Origin: Promicromonospora iranensis
GTDB taxonomy: Bacteria; Actinomycetota; Actinomycetes; Actinomycetales; Cellulomonadaceae
Length of the DNA stretch: 64,000 nt
Assembly (NCBI RefSeq): GCF_028994775.1
Contig: NZ_JAJQMN010000011.1
Span: 62,001-126,000, forward strand
Direction: 5' to 3'
The translations under genes were made by a program, and so were the position numbers. Shown piece by piece: positions 9,671 to 18,022 of this stretch; positions within the stretch are counted from its first letter, which is position 1, and each line of letters opens with the position of its first letter. Below the pieces are notes generated by a model that was given only the letters and a program-made list of their open reading frames with translations, did no database searches and was not told the DNA's origin.

Positions 9671-10972
9671 TCAGGCGGACAGCAGGTCGAAGATCGGGCC
9701 TACCGCGTTGACCGCCATGTACCAGGTGACCACGGTGGCCACGGTGCCGACCACCAGGAGCCACCGGGGGTACCGGACGCTGCCGAGGAGCGAGCCGCGG
9801 AACCAGCCGATGTACATGAACAAGGTCAGGCCGATGGGCAGGATGAGGCCGTTCACGCCGCCCACGAAGACGAGCAGGGTGGCCGGCGCGGTGCCGATCG
9901 TCAGGTAGACCGCCAGCGAGACGACGATGAAGCCCACCGTCCACAGGTCGGCGGTGCGGCCGACGATCTTCGAGGAGAACACCGGCAGGAACGAGACCGA
10001 GGTGTAGGCGGCCCCGATGACGCTGGTGATCGCGGCGATCCAGAACACGGCGCCGAAGATGCGCAGCCCGGTCTCCCCGGCCGCGGCGCCGAACGCGTCG
10101 GCGGCGGGGTTGCCCGCGACGTCCAGCACGACACCGGAGGCCACGACGCCGAGGATCGCCAGGAACAGCACGTACCGCATGATCCCGGTGACGATGATGC
10201 CGCTGACGGCGGCCCGGTTGACCTCGCGGATGTGCTCGGGGCCCGCGGTGCCCGAGTCGAGCAGCTTGTGCGCGCCGGCGTAGGTGATGTAGCCGCCGAC
10301 GGTGCCGCCCACGATGGTGGTGATCGTGGCGAAGTTGATGGTGTCGGGCAGGACCGTCTGCTTCAGGGCCTCGCCGACCGGAGGGCCGGACATGATCATG
10401 ACGATCACGGTGAGCACGATCATCACCAGGCCGGCGATGATCACCACCCGGTCGACGACGGCTCCCGCGCGCTTGGCGAGGAAGATGGCGATGGCTATGG
10501 CGGCGCTGATCGCCCCGCCGACGCGGGGGTCGAGGCCGAACAGGGCGTTCATGCCCAGCCCCGCGCCCGCGGTGTTGCCGATGTTGAAGACGAGGCCGCC
10601 GAGGACGATCAGCACGGCGAGCACGTAGCCGCTGCCCGGCAGGGCGTCGTTGGCCAGCACGCTCGCGCGCTTTCCGGTCAGCGTGATCATGCGCCACACG
10701 TTCATCTGGACCGCGAGGTCCAGCAGGATCGAGACCAGGATGCCGAACGCGAACGCGGCGCCCAGCTGCTGGGTGAACGTGGCCGTCTGCGTGATGAACC
10801 CCGGTCCGATGGCGGACGTCGCCATGAGGAACAGGGCCCCCAGCAGGGAGCGGCTGCGCGTGGACGCGAACCGCTTGATCCTGACGGCCGGCGGGCCTGC
10901 CGGCGTCTCTGCCGACGTCGCTGCCGGCGTCTCTGCCGACGGGGTGGTGGGCTCGTGGCTCGTGTCGGACAT
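9671..10972 (-). CDS. NRAMP-superfamily permease of the YcsG type, putative 5-oxoproline-linked transporter
   Basis: 433 residues with about 11 hydrophobic helices of the NRAMP fold, after a 30-residue Thr/Ala/Pro-rich cytoplasmic tail. TM1 reads [16 protein letters not shown], where metal-transporting NRAMPs have DPGN, and TM6 reads [13 protein letters not shown] in place of MPHN; the metal-coordinating Asp/Asn and Met are therefore absent. In Bacillus the homologue YcsG sits next to YcsF (PxpA), and the same pairing is seen here, so an organic substrate such as 5-oxoproline is a reasonable inference. Start ATG 10972 is preferred to the upstream ATG (11011) because AGGAGG lies a few bases before it. 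Confidence 0.85.
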   Translation of the reverse strand: MSDTSHEPTTPSAETPAATSAETPAGPPAVRIKRFASTRSRSLLGALFLMATSAIGPGFITQTATFTQQLGAAFAFGILVSILLDLAVQMNVWRMITLTGKRASVLANDALPGSGYVLAVLIVLGGLVFNIGNTAGAGLGMNALFGLDPRVGGAISAAIAIAIFLAKRAGAVVDRVVIIAGLVMIVLTVIVMIMSGPPVGEALKQTVLPDTINFATITTIVGGTVGGYITYAGAHKLLDSGTAGPEHIREVNRAAVSGIIVTGIMRYVLFLAILGVVASGVVLDVAGNPAADAFGAAAGETGLRIFGAVFWIAAITSVIGAAYTSVSFLPVFSSKIVGRTADLWTVGFIVVSLAVYLTIGTAPATLLVFVGGVNGLILPIGLTLFMYIGWFRGSLLGSVRYPRWLLVVGTVATVVTWYMAVNAVGPIFDLLSA

Positions 10973-11000
10973 AGCGTCCTCCTGGTGGTTGTGGTGAGCC

Positions 11001-11012
11001 GGATTGTTCAAC
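11001..11012. promoter_or_regulatory. putative operator, copy 1 (GGATTGTTCAAC)
   Basis: First copy of an exact 12-base direct repeat found twice in the divergent interval between the permease and the secreted pyroglutamyl-peptidase-like gene. It lies 29 bases upstream of the permease start. The core TGTTCAACA is an odd-length palindrome, a shape common for FCD-type GntR dimers; the GntR gene at 12813 is the obvious candidate binder. Inference only. Confidence 0.45.
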
Positions 11013-11130
11013 AGTCAGGATGTTGCTCGTCGGATGTTTCCGCCGCATTGCAGAACATTGTCGATCATGACACGGCTCCAGTGCTGGAGGACAGCCTGGG
11101 TCACGAGCTGTTTACGCATTCAGGTCTGTT

Positions 11131-11142
11131 GGATTGTTCAAC
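11131..11142. promoter_or_regulatory. putative operator, copy 2 (GGATTGTTCAAC)
   Basis: Second exact copy of the same 12-mer, exactly 130 bases from copy 1 and about 50 bases upstream of the secreted protein's start. Here the palindromic core is GTTCAAC. Two identical sites flanking a divergent promoter region fit joint control of both transcripts, possibly with looping. Confidence 0.45.
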
Positions 11143-11193
11143 GAACCTCTACGGTCGGTCACGACCCACCTCTGAGGGGAGAAGTGATCCATC

Positions 11194-12711
11194 ATGTCGA
11201 CACCACGTACCGCCCACAGGGTGCGAGCAGGCGCCGCCGCCCTCGCACTCTGTGTCACCACCGGGCTGGCGGCTCCGGCCGCAGCCCAGGCCGAGCCGGG
11301 ATCCGGGGCGGCCTGTCTCGACCCGAGCATCCCGCTGTCGGTCGAGGAGAGCCGCCTGACCGCCCGCCTGCCCGATGCCGCCGACCCGGCGGTTCCCGCC
11401 GACCGGACCTACGCCCGCACGATCATCGAGGGCGGCGGCTTCGGCGGGTACACGGCCGCCCTCACGGCGGCCCTGTGCCGCACGAACTCGCTCGACCGCG
11501 CGACGGCGCTGGCCGAGCGCAAGGGCGAGGCCCTGTGGGACGCCGCCGTCCGCCGGGCCCAGAGCAACGGGACCGTCCGCGGCGACCTGCCCGCCAGCGA
11601 TGACCGCCCGCTGTACTGGACCCGTGTCGAGGCCATGTCGGTGCTGCGCCAGTGGGCACCGGAAGGTGGCCTCACCGACGCCGAGCGGGCCGGCCTGATC
11701 GAGACCTTCGACAGGGCGGCGCGGGGCATGTTCGACATCGATCTGCCGCCCGGCGACGACGTCCTGCGCGTGATCGTCAGCGGGTTCGACGTCTTCACGC
11801 TCGACGGCGGGACCACCGGCCCCGCGCCGGGCACCGTGGGCAACAACATCCGGTACGGCAACCCCTCGGGTGCGGCGGCGCTGTCGCTCGACGGCACCAC
11901 CTATCGCACCGACGACGGCAAGGTCGCCCACGTGGAGGCGTACACGCTCCCGGTGAGCTACCCGGAGTTCGAGCGCGGCTACCTCGAGGACACCGTCGGC
12001 CCGTTCATGGAGCCGGGGCCCCGGCAGGTCGACGCGTCGCTCACGGTCAGCCAGGCCGGCGGGTCCCAGTTCAACCTGGAGCAGTGGAACGCCCGCTACC
12101 ACGGCACCTTCCCGGGCAACGACAACGGTGCGCCGTGCCGGGCGGTGGGCGGCGTGCCGCAGCTCGCGATCGACAACCCCGGCTGCAACATCCAGGTCGT
12201 CGACCGCTGGGGCGGCGGCGGCGGGCTCACGGACCCGCCGCAGTGGACCACGGCGAGCCTGCCGATCGCCGAGATGATCGCCGCCGACACCGGGGCCGAC
12301 GTGCCGCGCCCGCCGGGCGACACCTGGCCCGACCCGTCGGTGGCCTTCGGCGTCGTCTGGAACACCAGCTACACGCAGTTCCCCGACTGCTCGTCGCCGG
12401 TGCGTGAGACGTTCAACAGCCCTCCGCCCGTCACCTACCCGCCCGCCACGCCGCCGGTGCCGCCGGCCGAGGGCTCCTGCTCGTACAACGGGGGCGGCGG
12501 CAACTACCTCTCGAACGAGAGCGCCTACCGCAACACGCTGCTGCGGGACCGTGCCGGGCTCGACATCCCGGCCGGGCACATCCACACCCCGGGCATGCAG
12601 CACTTCGAGACCGACTTCGGCGTGAGTGACGCGACGTTCGACGCGTGGCGCACCTCGATCGCCGCCCAGACCCGCAACCTGGTCCACGCGGTGATCGACA
12701 CGACCGACTGA
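11194..12711 (+). CDS. secreted pyroglutamyl-peptidase I-like protein, catalytic Cys replaced by Ser
   Basis: 505 residues with a Sec signal peptide (basic start, hydrophobic 12-28, likely cleavage after AQA 31-33). The second half carries the peptidase C15 landmarks in order: VSGFDVF (Gly197-Phe201; family GFDPF), NPS 223-225, VSQAGG then Glu296 in NLEQWN (family QAGGR..ERVAIN), NYLSN with Ser440 where the family has the nucleophilic Cys (VCN), and GHIHTP with His464 (family GFIHVP). Residues 40-190 are an N-terminal extension with no recognised domain. ATG 11194 follows GAGGGGAGAAG. It is divergent from the permease/5-oxoprolinase operon, suggesting it releases pyroglutamate outside the cell. 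Activity is uncertain because of the substitution. Confidence 0.75.
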   Translation: MSTPRTAHRVRAGAAALALCVTTGLAAPAAAQAEPGSGAACLDPSIPLSVEESRLTARLPDAADPAVPADRTYARTIIEGGGFGGYTAALTAALCRTNSLDRATALAERKGEALWDAAVRRAQSNGTVRGDLPASDDRPLYWTRVEAMSVLRQWAPEGGLTDAERAGLIETFDRAARGMFDIDLPPGDDVLRVIVSGFDVFTLDGGTTGPAPGTVGNNIRYGNPSGAAALSLDGTTYRTDDGKVAHVEAYTLPVSYPEFERGYLEDTVGPFMEPGPRQVDASLTVSQAGGSQFNLEQWNARYHGTFPGNDNGAPCRAVGGVPQLAIDNPGCNIQVVDRWGGGGGLTDPPQWTTASLPIAEMIAADTGADVPRPPGDTWPDPSVAFGVVWNTSYTQFPDCSSPVRETFNSPPPVTYPPATPPVPPAEGSCSYNGGGGNYLSNESAYRNTLLRDRAGLDIPAGHIHTPGMQHFETDFGVSDATFDAWRTSIAAQTRNLVHAVIDTTD

Positions 12712-12721
12712 CCCACCCCCA

Positions 12722-12786
12722 TCGTTGAGTGCTGGCTATTTGCGGGAATTCGGCCTCCGGACCCGCAAATACCCAGCACTCAACGA
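12722..12786. repeat. dispersed palindromic element, copy A
   Basis: 25-bp arms 12722-12746 and 12762-12786 with one mismatch (C-C), loop of 15 bases. Located between the secreted protein gene and the GntR gene, it probably terminates the former. The outer 13 bases, CGTTGAGTGCTGG, recur in a second palindrome at 63056-63118, so it belongs to a repeated family rather than being a unique terminator. Confidence 0.85.
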
Positions 12787-12800
12787 GCTGTCGGGGTCCG

Positions 12801-12806
12801 TAGGAT
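12801..12806 (+). promoter_or_regulatory. -10 box (TAGGAT) of the GntR gene, leaderless
   Basis: TAGGAT is followed by 6 bases and then GTG 12813, placing the expected transcription start at the start codon. No ribosome binding site is visible before that GTG. This supports 12813 rather than the in-frame GTG at 12807. Confidence 0.5.
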
Positions 12807-12812
12807 GTGGTC

Positions 12813-13514
12813 GTGACAGCGGATCGGGCGGAGCGGAGCGCGGACGCCATCCGCGAGCTCATCGTCACCGGCCGGCTCACCCCCGGTCAGCGGCTCTCGG
12901 AGCAGTCGGTGAGCGAGTCGCTCGACGTGTCCCGCAACACCCTGCGCGAGGCGTTCCGGATCCTGGTCCACGAGGGGCTCCTGGTGCGGCGGCCCAACGC
13001 CGGCGTCGCCGTGGCGCGGCCCACCCTCCCCGACGTCGTCGACATCTACCGGGTGCGGCGTCTCATCGAGGTCCCCGTGCTCGCGGCGGGCGACCCGGCG
13101 CACCCCGGCGCCCGCACCATGCGTGACGCCGTCGACGCCGCCCTCGCCGCCCGGCTCGGCGGCGACTGGCGCGACATCGCCGCCGCCAACATGCGGTTCC
13201 ACTCGGGCATCGTCGCGCTCGCGGGCAGTGCGCGCCTCGACCGCGTGCACGCGAACCTCTCCGCGGAGCTGCGCCTGTCGTTCGGGCTGCTGGGCGACGA
13301 CAACGGGGCCTTCTTCGACGGCTTCGTGGACCGCAACGCAGGCCTCCTGCGCCGGTTCCTCGCCGGCGACGCCGACGGCGCGGCGGCCGACCTGAACCGC
13401 TACCTCACCGACTCGGAGCGCATGCTCCAGGACATGGTGGACCGAGCCGGGCCGCCCGGTGCTGCGGATGCCGCGGATCCGACGCCCGGCGCGGCGGATA
13501 CGGTGAGCCCGTGA
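12813..13514 (+). CDS. GntR family (FCD/FadR-type) transcriptional regulator
   Basis: 233 residues. N-terminal winged helix: AIRELIVTGRLTPGQRLSEQ, VSRNTLREAFRILVHEGLLV, then an FCD all-helical ligand domain with NMRFHSGIVALAGS; the FCD His cluster often binds a metal and a small carboxylate. It follows the 5-oxoproline genes and may sense 5-oxoproline or glutamate (inference). The C-terminal 25 residues are Ala/Pro/Asp-rich and disordered. Its TGA overlaps the nadC GTG, so the regulator of the module is translationally coupled to a NAD-synthesis gene. Confidence 0.88.
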   Translation: MTADRAERSADAIRELIVTGRLTPGQRLSEQSVSESLDVSRNTLREAFRILVHEGLLVRRPNAGVAVARPTLPDVVDIYRVRRLIEVPVLAAGDPAHPGARTMRDAVDAALAARLGGDWRDIAAANMRFHSGIVALAGSARLDRVHANLSAELRLSFGLLGDDNGAFFDGFVDRNAGLLRRFLAGDADGAAADLNRYLTDSERMLQDMVDRAGPPGAADAADPTPGAADTVSP

Positions 13515-14440
13515 GCACTCTCCCCGTCTTCGACACGCCCACCACGGTCACCCCGGGGCTCGACGCCGCCTGGGTCGCGCGGACCGTCGAGATCGCCCTC
13601 GACGAGGACCTCGGACCCACCCCCGGTCGTGACGTGACCTCGCAGGCGACCATCCCGCCGTCGGGCACCGGGGTCGCCGAGCTCGTGGCGCGCGAGGACG
13701 GCGTGCTCGCGGGCCTCGTGGTGGTGCGCGAGGTCCTGGACCAGGTGGCGACCCGCCTGGGCCTGCCCGCACCGGACGTCACCTTCCACGCGCAGGACGG
13801 CGACGCAGTCACCGCGGGCCAGGTCCTCGCGTCGCTGGACGGACGCACCCAGGTGCTGCTCGTGGCCGAGCGGACCATGCTCAACCTGGCCAGCCGCGCC
13901 TCGGGCGTCGCCACGGCGACCCGCGCCTTCGCGAGGGAGCTCGAGGGCACCGGTGCGCAGGTGCTCGACACCCGCAAGACGACACCCGGCCTGCGCGCGC
14001 TGCAGAAGTACGCGGTACGCGCCGGTGGCGGCACGAACAAGCGCATGGGCCTGTACGACGTGGCCATGGTCAAGGACAACCACGTGGTCGCCGCCGGTTC
14101 GGTGGCCGCGGCGGTCCGCGCCGTGCGCGAGATGTTCCCGGACGTGCCGGTCCAGGTCGAGGCCGACACCACCGCCCAGGCGCTGGAGGCCCTGGCCTCC
14201 GGCGCGGACTTCCTGCTCCTCGACAACATGGAGCCGGACCGGCTCGCCGAGGCGGTGGCCGCCGTCCGCGAGCGGGAGGGGCAGGACGGCGTCGCCGCGC
14301 ACGTCGAGCTCGAGGCGACCGGCAACCTCACGCTCGAGAAGGCGCGCCAGGTCGCCGCGACGGGCGTCGACTTCCTCTCGGTGGGCGCCCTGACGCACAG
14401 CGCTCCGATCCTCGACCTGGCCCTGGACCTCCGCGCCTGA
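13511..14440 (+). CDS. nadC: nicotinate-nucleotide pyrophosphorylase (quinolinate phosphoribosyltransferase)
   Basis: Converts quinolinate and PRPP to nicotinate mononucleotide, CO2 and PPi. Family signatures: [69 protein letters not shown], and [19 protein letters not shown] at the C-terminus. 309 residues, including about 25 extra at the N-terminus. GTG start overlaps gntR by 4 bases. In related genomes nadC normally follows nadB directly. Confidence 0.95.
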   Translation: MSTLPVFDTPTTVTPGLDAAWVARTVEIALDEDLGPTPGRDVTSQATIPPSGTGVAELVAREDGVLAGLVVVREVLDQVATRLGLPAPDVTFHAQDGDAVTAGQVLASLDGRTQVLLVAERTMLNLASRASGVATATRAFARELEGTGAQVLDTRKTTPGLRALQKYAVRAGGGTNKRMGLYDVAMVKDNHVVAAGSVAAAVRAVREMFPDVPVQVEADTTAQALEALASGADFLLLDNMEPDRLAEAVAAVREREGQDGVAAHVELEATGNLTLEKARQVAATGVDFLSVGALTHSAPILDLALDLRA

Positions 14441-14528
14441 CCTGCCCGCTCGCCGAGCGCCCGGCACCCGCCCTCCGGGTGTGGTCGACCGGGCACCGAG
14501 CCCGCACTCGGCGGGTGATCCGCACGGA

Positions 14529-14534
14529 TAGAAT
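14529..14534 (+). promoter_or_regulatory. -10 box (TAGAAT) of lysS, leaderless
   Basis: TAGAAT is separated by 7 bases from GTG 14542, the expected distance for transcription to begin at or next to the start codon. It excludes the longer open frame beginning at 14479. Confidence 0.55.
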
Positions 14535-14541
14535 CACTCGG

Positions 14542-16071
14542 GTGACGACCGAGAACTCCGCTGCCGAGAACGCCGCGACCCCGCCGACCGACGACCTGCC
14601 CGAGCAGCTGCGGATCCGGCGCGAGAAGCGTGAGCGACTCCTGGCGCAGGGCACGGAGGCCTACCCCGTCGGCGTCCCGGTCACGCACGCCATCACCGAG
14701 GTCCGCGCGACGTACGGCCACCTCGAGGCGGGCCAGGAGACGGACGACGTCGTGGGCGTCGCCGGACGGGTGGTCTTCATCCGCATCGGCGGCAAGCTGT
14801 GCTTCGTCACGCTGCAGGACGGCGAGGGCAACCGCCTCCAGGGCATGCTGAGCCTCGCCGCGCTCGGCGAGGAGGCGCTCGCGGCCTTCAAGACCGACGT
14901 CGACCTCGGCGACCACCTCTTCCTGCACGGCCGTGTCGGCGCGTCGCGTCGTGGTGAGCTGAGCATCTTCGCCGACGAGTGGCGGATGGCCGCCAAGGCG
15001 CTGCGCCCGCTCCCGGTGCTGCACAAGGACCTGTCCGAGGAGGCGCGCGTCCGGCAGCGCTACGTGGACCTCATCGCGCGTCCGGCGGCACGCGACATGG
15101 TGCGCCTGCGCGCCGGCGTGGTGCGCTCGCTGCGCGAGAACTTCCACCGCCGCAGCTTTCTCGAGGTCGAGACGCCGATGCTGCAGACCATTGCCTCGGG
15201 AGCGTCGGCCCGGCCTTTCTCGACGCACATGAATGCGTACGACCTGGAGCTCTTCCTGCGCATCGCGCCCGAGATCTTCCTCAAGAAGGCCGTCGTCGGC
15301 GGTGTCGAGAAGGTCTTCGAGATCAACCGGAACTTCCGCAACGAAGGTGCCGACTCGTCGCACTCGCCGGAGTTCGCCATGCTCGAGGCCTACGAGGCGT
15401 ACGGCGATTACAACACCATCGGCGCACTCACCAAGGATCTGGTGCAGACGGCGGCGCAGGACGTTCTCGGTACCACGCTCGTGACGCTTCCCGACGGTTC
15501 CGAGTACGAGCTGGGCGGGGAATGGGCAAACCTGCGCATGTACGACTCGCTCTCCGAAAGCCTGGGCGAGGAGATCACCAGCGACACGTCGGTCGAGGAG
15601 CTCGAGAAGATCGCCGGGCGGCTCGATGTCGAGGTCGGCAACAAGAAGATCCTTAATCACGGAAAGCTCGTCGAGACGCTGTGGGAGCACCGAGTGGGCG
15701 ACCACCTGTCGGCGCCGACGTTCGTTCGGGACTTTCCCGTGGAGACGTCGCCGCTCACCCGGGACCATCGCTCGGAAAAGGGACAGGTCGAGAAGTGGGA
15801 CCTGTACATCCGTGGCTTCGAGCTGGCCACCGGCTATTCCGAGCTCGTCGACCCGGTGGTCCAGCGCCAGCGCTTCGAGGCGCAGGCCAGGATGGCCGCG
15901 GCGGGCGACGACGAGGCCATGCTGCTCGACGAGGATTTCCTGACCGCGATGGAATTCGCGATGCCCCCTTCGGGCGGAATGGGTATGGGCATCGACCGTC
16001 TGCTGATGGCGCTGACCGGCCAGGGCATCCGCGAGACCATCCTTTTCCCGCTGGTGAAGCCTCAGGCCTGA
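14542..16071 (+). CDS. lysS: lysyl-tRNA synthetase, class II
   Basis: 509 residues. An N-terminal OB-fold anticodon domain ([20 protein letters not shown]) is followed by the class II core: motif 1 [21 protein letters not shown], motif 2 [22 protein letters not shown], motif 3 [14 protein letters not shown]. These assign it to LysRS-II, which charges tRNA-Lys. GTG 14542 is chosen from the -10 spacing and because the upstream 21 codons are not family-like. Third-position GC is a little lower in the 3' half. Confidence 0.94.
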   Translation: MTTENSAAENAATPPTDDLPEQLRIRREKRERLLAQGTEAYPVGVPVTHAITEVRATYGHLEAGQETDDVVGVAGRVVFIRIGGKLCFVTLQDGEGNRLQGMLSLAALGEEALAAFKTDVDLGDHLFLHGRVGASRRGELSIFADEWRMAAKALRPLPVLHKDLSEEARVRQRYVDLIARPAARDMVRLRAGVVRSLRENFHRRSFLEVETPMLQTIASGASARPFSTHMNAYDLELFLRIAPEIFLKKAVVGGVEKVFEINRNFRNEGADSSHSPEFAMLEAYEAYGDYNTIGALTKDLVQTAAQDVLGTTLVTLPDGSEYELGGEWANLRMYDSLSESLGEEITSDTSVEELEKIAGRLDVEVGNKKILNHGKLVETLWEHRVGDHLSAPTFVRDFPVETSPLTRDHRSEKGQVEKWDLYIRGFELATGYSELVDPVVQRQRFEAQARMAAAGDDEAMLLDEDFLTAMEFAMPPSGGMGMGIDRLLMALTGQGIRETILFPLVKPQA

Positions 16072-16111
16072 GGAATTTGAACCACGCAGACGAGTTTGTG
16101 AGGATCTTGTG

Positions 16112-16294
16112 ATGGATACGACGCTTGCGGTGCTCGCCGGACTCACGCCCTCGGTGGGCGTCGGTCTGTTGTTCTGGTTTGCGATGCGCAAGATCATGCG
16201 CGCGGACCGTCACGAGCGCGAGGCGCTCGACCGAATGGATCGCGAGTCCATGGTCGCGACGGCAGAAAACACGGGTAATTCCCCTTCGCGCTGA
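16112..16294 (+). CDS. small single-pass membrane protein
   Basis: 60 residues. A hydrophobic segment (about residues 5-24, TLAVLAGLTPSVGVGLLFWF) is followed by a strongly charged helix with RKIMRADRHEREALDRMDRE. AGGA lies 7 bases before ATG 16112, and the frame is free of stops up to a clean TGA, so I regard it as real. It lies 40 bases behind lysS and before lsr2. Short proteins of this shape are frequent between lysS and lsr2 in Actinobacteria, but no function is known to me. Confidence 0.7.
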   Translation: MDTTLAVLAGLTPSVGVGLLFWFAMRKIMRADRHEREALDRMDRESMVATAENTGNSPSR

Positions 16295-16404
16295 GCCGTG
16301 CGGGCGAGGTTATCCTTGCCGACCTTCCGGATCAAATCCCCGCACTTCTCCCCGCACTACAACTCCGCCGGGTGAAGTTTTCGTGATCGGTGTCACATGC
16401 TCAT

Positions 16405-16420
16405 TATTGACATGTCAATA
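16405..16420. promoter_or_regulatory. 16-bp perfect palindrome with -35-like TTGACA upstream of lsr2
   Basis: TATTGACATGTCAATA is a perfect palindrome in the locally AT-rich lsr2 upstream region, 61 bases before the lsr2 ATG. It embeds the -35 consensus TTGACA (16407-16412). No good -10 box is seen 16-18 bases downstream. It may be a repressor operator or an Lsr2 autoregulatory site. Confidence 0.5.
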
Positions 16421-16481
16421 TTGAGTGCGGCATGCTCACGAACTAACCCCGGAATTTGTGGCGCGGAAGGGAAGTACCCGT

Positions 16482-16811
16482 ATGGTTCAGAAGGTTCAGC
16501 TCGTTCTTGAAGATGACATCGATGGCGGTGCCGCCGACGAGACCGTGAACTTCGGCCTTGACGGCGTCTCCTACGAGATCGACCTCAATGCCGAGCACGC
16601 GGCTCAGCTGCGTGACGCACTCGCTTCGTGGGTCGGCCACGCACGCAAGGTGAAGTCGCCTGTTGCGCGCACCGCCACCGCTCGCCGGTCGCGTTCCGGC
16701 AGTGACACGGCCGCGGTCCGCGAATGGGCCAAGGCCAACGGCTACACCGTGAGCGACCGTGGTCGTATCGCGGCGGAGGTCCAGGAGGCCTACGCGAAGG
16801 CCAACGGCTGA
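16482..16811 (+). CDS. lsr2: Lsr2 nucleoid-associated protein
   Basis: 109 residues. The N-terminal dimerisation domain reads MVQKVQLVLEDDIDGG, VNFGLDGVSYEIDLN; the C-terminal DNA-binding domain has the AT-hook-like RGR within TVSDRGRIAAEVQEAY and REWAKANG. Lsr2 is the actinobacterial H-NS analogue that bridges DNA and silences AT-rich and foreign genes. ATG 16482 with AAGGGAAG upstream is preferred over the longer frame at 16425. Confidence 0.96.
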   Translation: MVQKVQLVLEDDIDGGAADETVNFGLDGVSYEIDLNAEHAAQLRDALASWVGHARKVKSPVARTATARRSRSGSDTAAVREWAKANGYTVSDRGRIAAEVQEAYAKANG

Positions 16812-16838
16812 CGCGTCGCCGACACGACGGCATATAGC

Positions 16839-16871
16839 GCCCCGGCGCCCCTGCGAGGGGGCGGCCGGGGC
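16839..16871. terminator. GC-rich hairpin after lsr2
   Basis: Arms 16839-16851 and 16857-16871 pair GCCCCGGCGCCCC with a near-complementary G-rich strand, with a small bulge. It starts 27 bases after the lsr2 stop. No U-tract follows, as is usual in high-GC Actinobacteria. Confidence 0.6.
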
Positions 16872-16921
16872 GTCGTGCATTCCGGCGGGGAGCACGGGCG
16901 AAACGTCATTAGGCTGACGCC

Positions 16922-18022
16922 ATGAGCATTCCTACCGCTGCCCTCTGGATCGGCACCTATCCGACGTCGGGTGACGCCCCAGGCGCCGGTGAGGGCATCT
17001 GGCGCGTCGGCATCGACGAGAACGGCCGGTTCACCGGCGGCGAGCTCGTCACCGAGGTGGCCGCGCCGTCGTTCCTGGCGCTGGACCCCTCGGGGCGCAC
17101 GCTCCTGGCGGTCACGGAGGCGGCGCCCGGCGCGGTCACCTCGTTCCGGGTGTCCAACGCCGGCACGCTGACGCCCGCGGGCAGCGCCCCCTCGGGCGGT
17201 GCGAGCCCGTGCCACGTCGTCGCGACCGGGACCGCGGCCTGGGTGGCGAACTACGAGGACGGTGTGGCCGCCGTCCTCGGGCTGAGCCCGGAGGGCGCGC
17301 TCGCCGTGCCCCGGACGTTCCCGCACGCCGGCACGGGGCCGGTCGAGGACCGCCAGGAGGGCCCGCACGCCCACTTCGTGCACGTCTGGGGCGACCGGGT
17401 CCTCGTGTCCGACCTGGGGACCGACCAGCTGCGCACCTACCCCCTGGACGCAGGGGCCACCGTCTCCGACGAGACGCCGAGCGGCGAGGTCGCCGCCGTC
17501 CTGCCGCCCGGTACGGGCCCGCGCCACCTGGTGGAGCTGGCCGACGGCACGATCCTGGTCGTGGGTGAGCTGGACTGCCGGCTGCACGTCCTGGTCCCCG
17601 CGGGCCCCGGCCGTCTCGAGCACGTGGGGTCGGTGGCGATCACCGCGCGCACGATGCCCGACGGCTCCGCCGGGTACCCCTCGCACATCACCGTCGACGG
17701 CGACCTGGTGCACGTGGGGGTGCGCGGCCCGGACGTGCTGTCGGTGCTCCGGGTGCACGACGCCGCTGCCACAGCGGACGGTGTCGACGACGCCGTCCCC
17801 GGTGCGATGGCGCACCTGGTCCTTGAGAACGTCGCCGACGTCGATCTCGGTGCGGGTGCCTGGCCGCGCCACCACGCGGTCCTGGCCGACAGCGGCATCG
17901 TGGTCGTGGCCGCGCAGAACACCGACGAGCTGATCGCGGTCCGGCTGGACCGGACGTCCGGCAACGGCGCGATCACGGACCGACTGGAGCTGCCCGTGCC
18001 CGCGTGCGTCCTGGAGGCGTGA
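16922..18022 (+). CDS. lactonase family beta-propeller protein (6-phosphogluconolactonase type)
   Basis: 366 residues with the repeating pattern of the seven-bladed lactonase (Pgl/YbhE) propeller: [19 protein letters not shown] near the start, [46 protein letters not shown] and GTGPRHLVE. Family members hydrolyse 6-phosphogluconolactone or related lactones. ATG 16922 is preceded by TAGGCT (16910-16915) with a 6-base gap, so it is probably leaderless. The stop overlaps the mshA start (TGATG), implying coupling. Confidence 0.82.
   Translation: MSIPTAALWIGTYPTSGDAPGAGEGIWRVGIDENGRFTGGELVTEVAAPSFLALDPSGRTLLAVTEAAPGAVTSFRVSNAGTLTPAGSAPSGGASPCHVVATGTAAWVANYEDGVAAVLGLSPEGALAVPRTFPHAGTGPVEDRQEGPHAHFVHVWGDRVLVSDLGTDQLRTYPLDAGATVSDETPSGEVAAVLPPGTGPRHLVELADGTILVVGELDCRLHVLVPAGPGRLEHVGSVAITARTMPDGSAGYPSHITVDGDLVHVGVRGPDVLSVLRVHDAAATADGVDDAVPGAMAHLVLENVADVDLGAGAWPRHHAVLADSGIVVVAAQNTDELIAVRLDRTSGNGAITDRLELPVPACVLEA

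Noticed and set aside
9635-11359. 574-codon plus-strand frame across pxpA, the permease and the promoter region
   Set aside because: Translation is rich in Asp, His, Gly and Arg with no motifs; the minus strand carries clear family proteins.
14542-16071. Mosaic lysS from shifted codon use in its 3' half
   Set aside because: Third-position GC seems slightly lower after about 15130, but this was judged by eye and could be noise; all class II motifs are intact.
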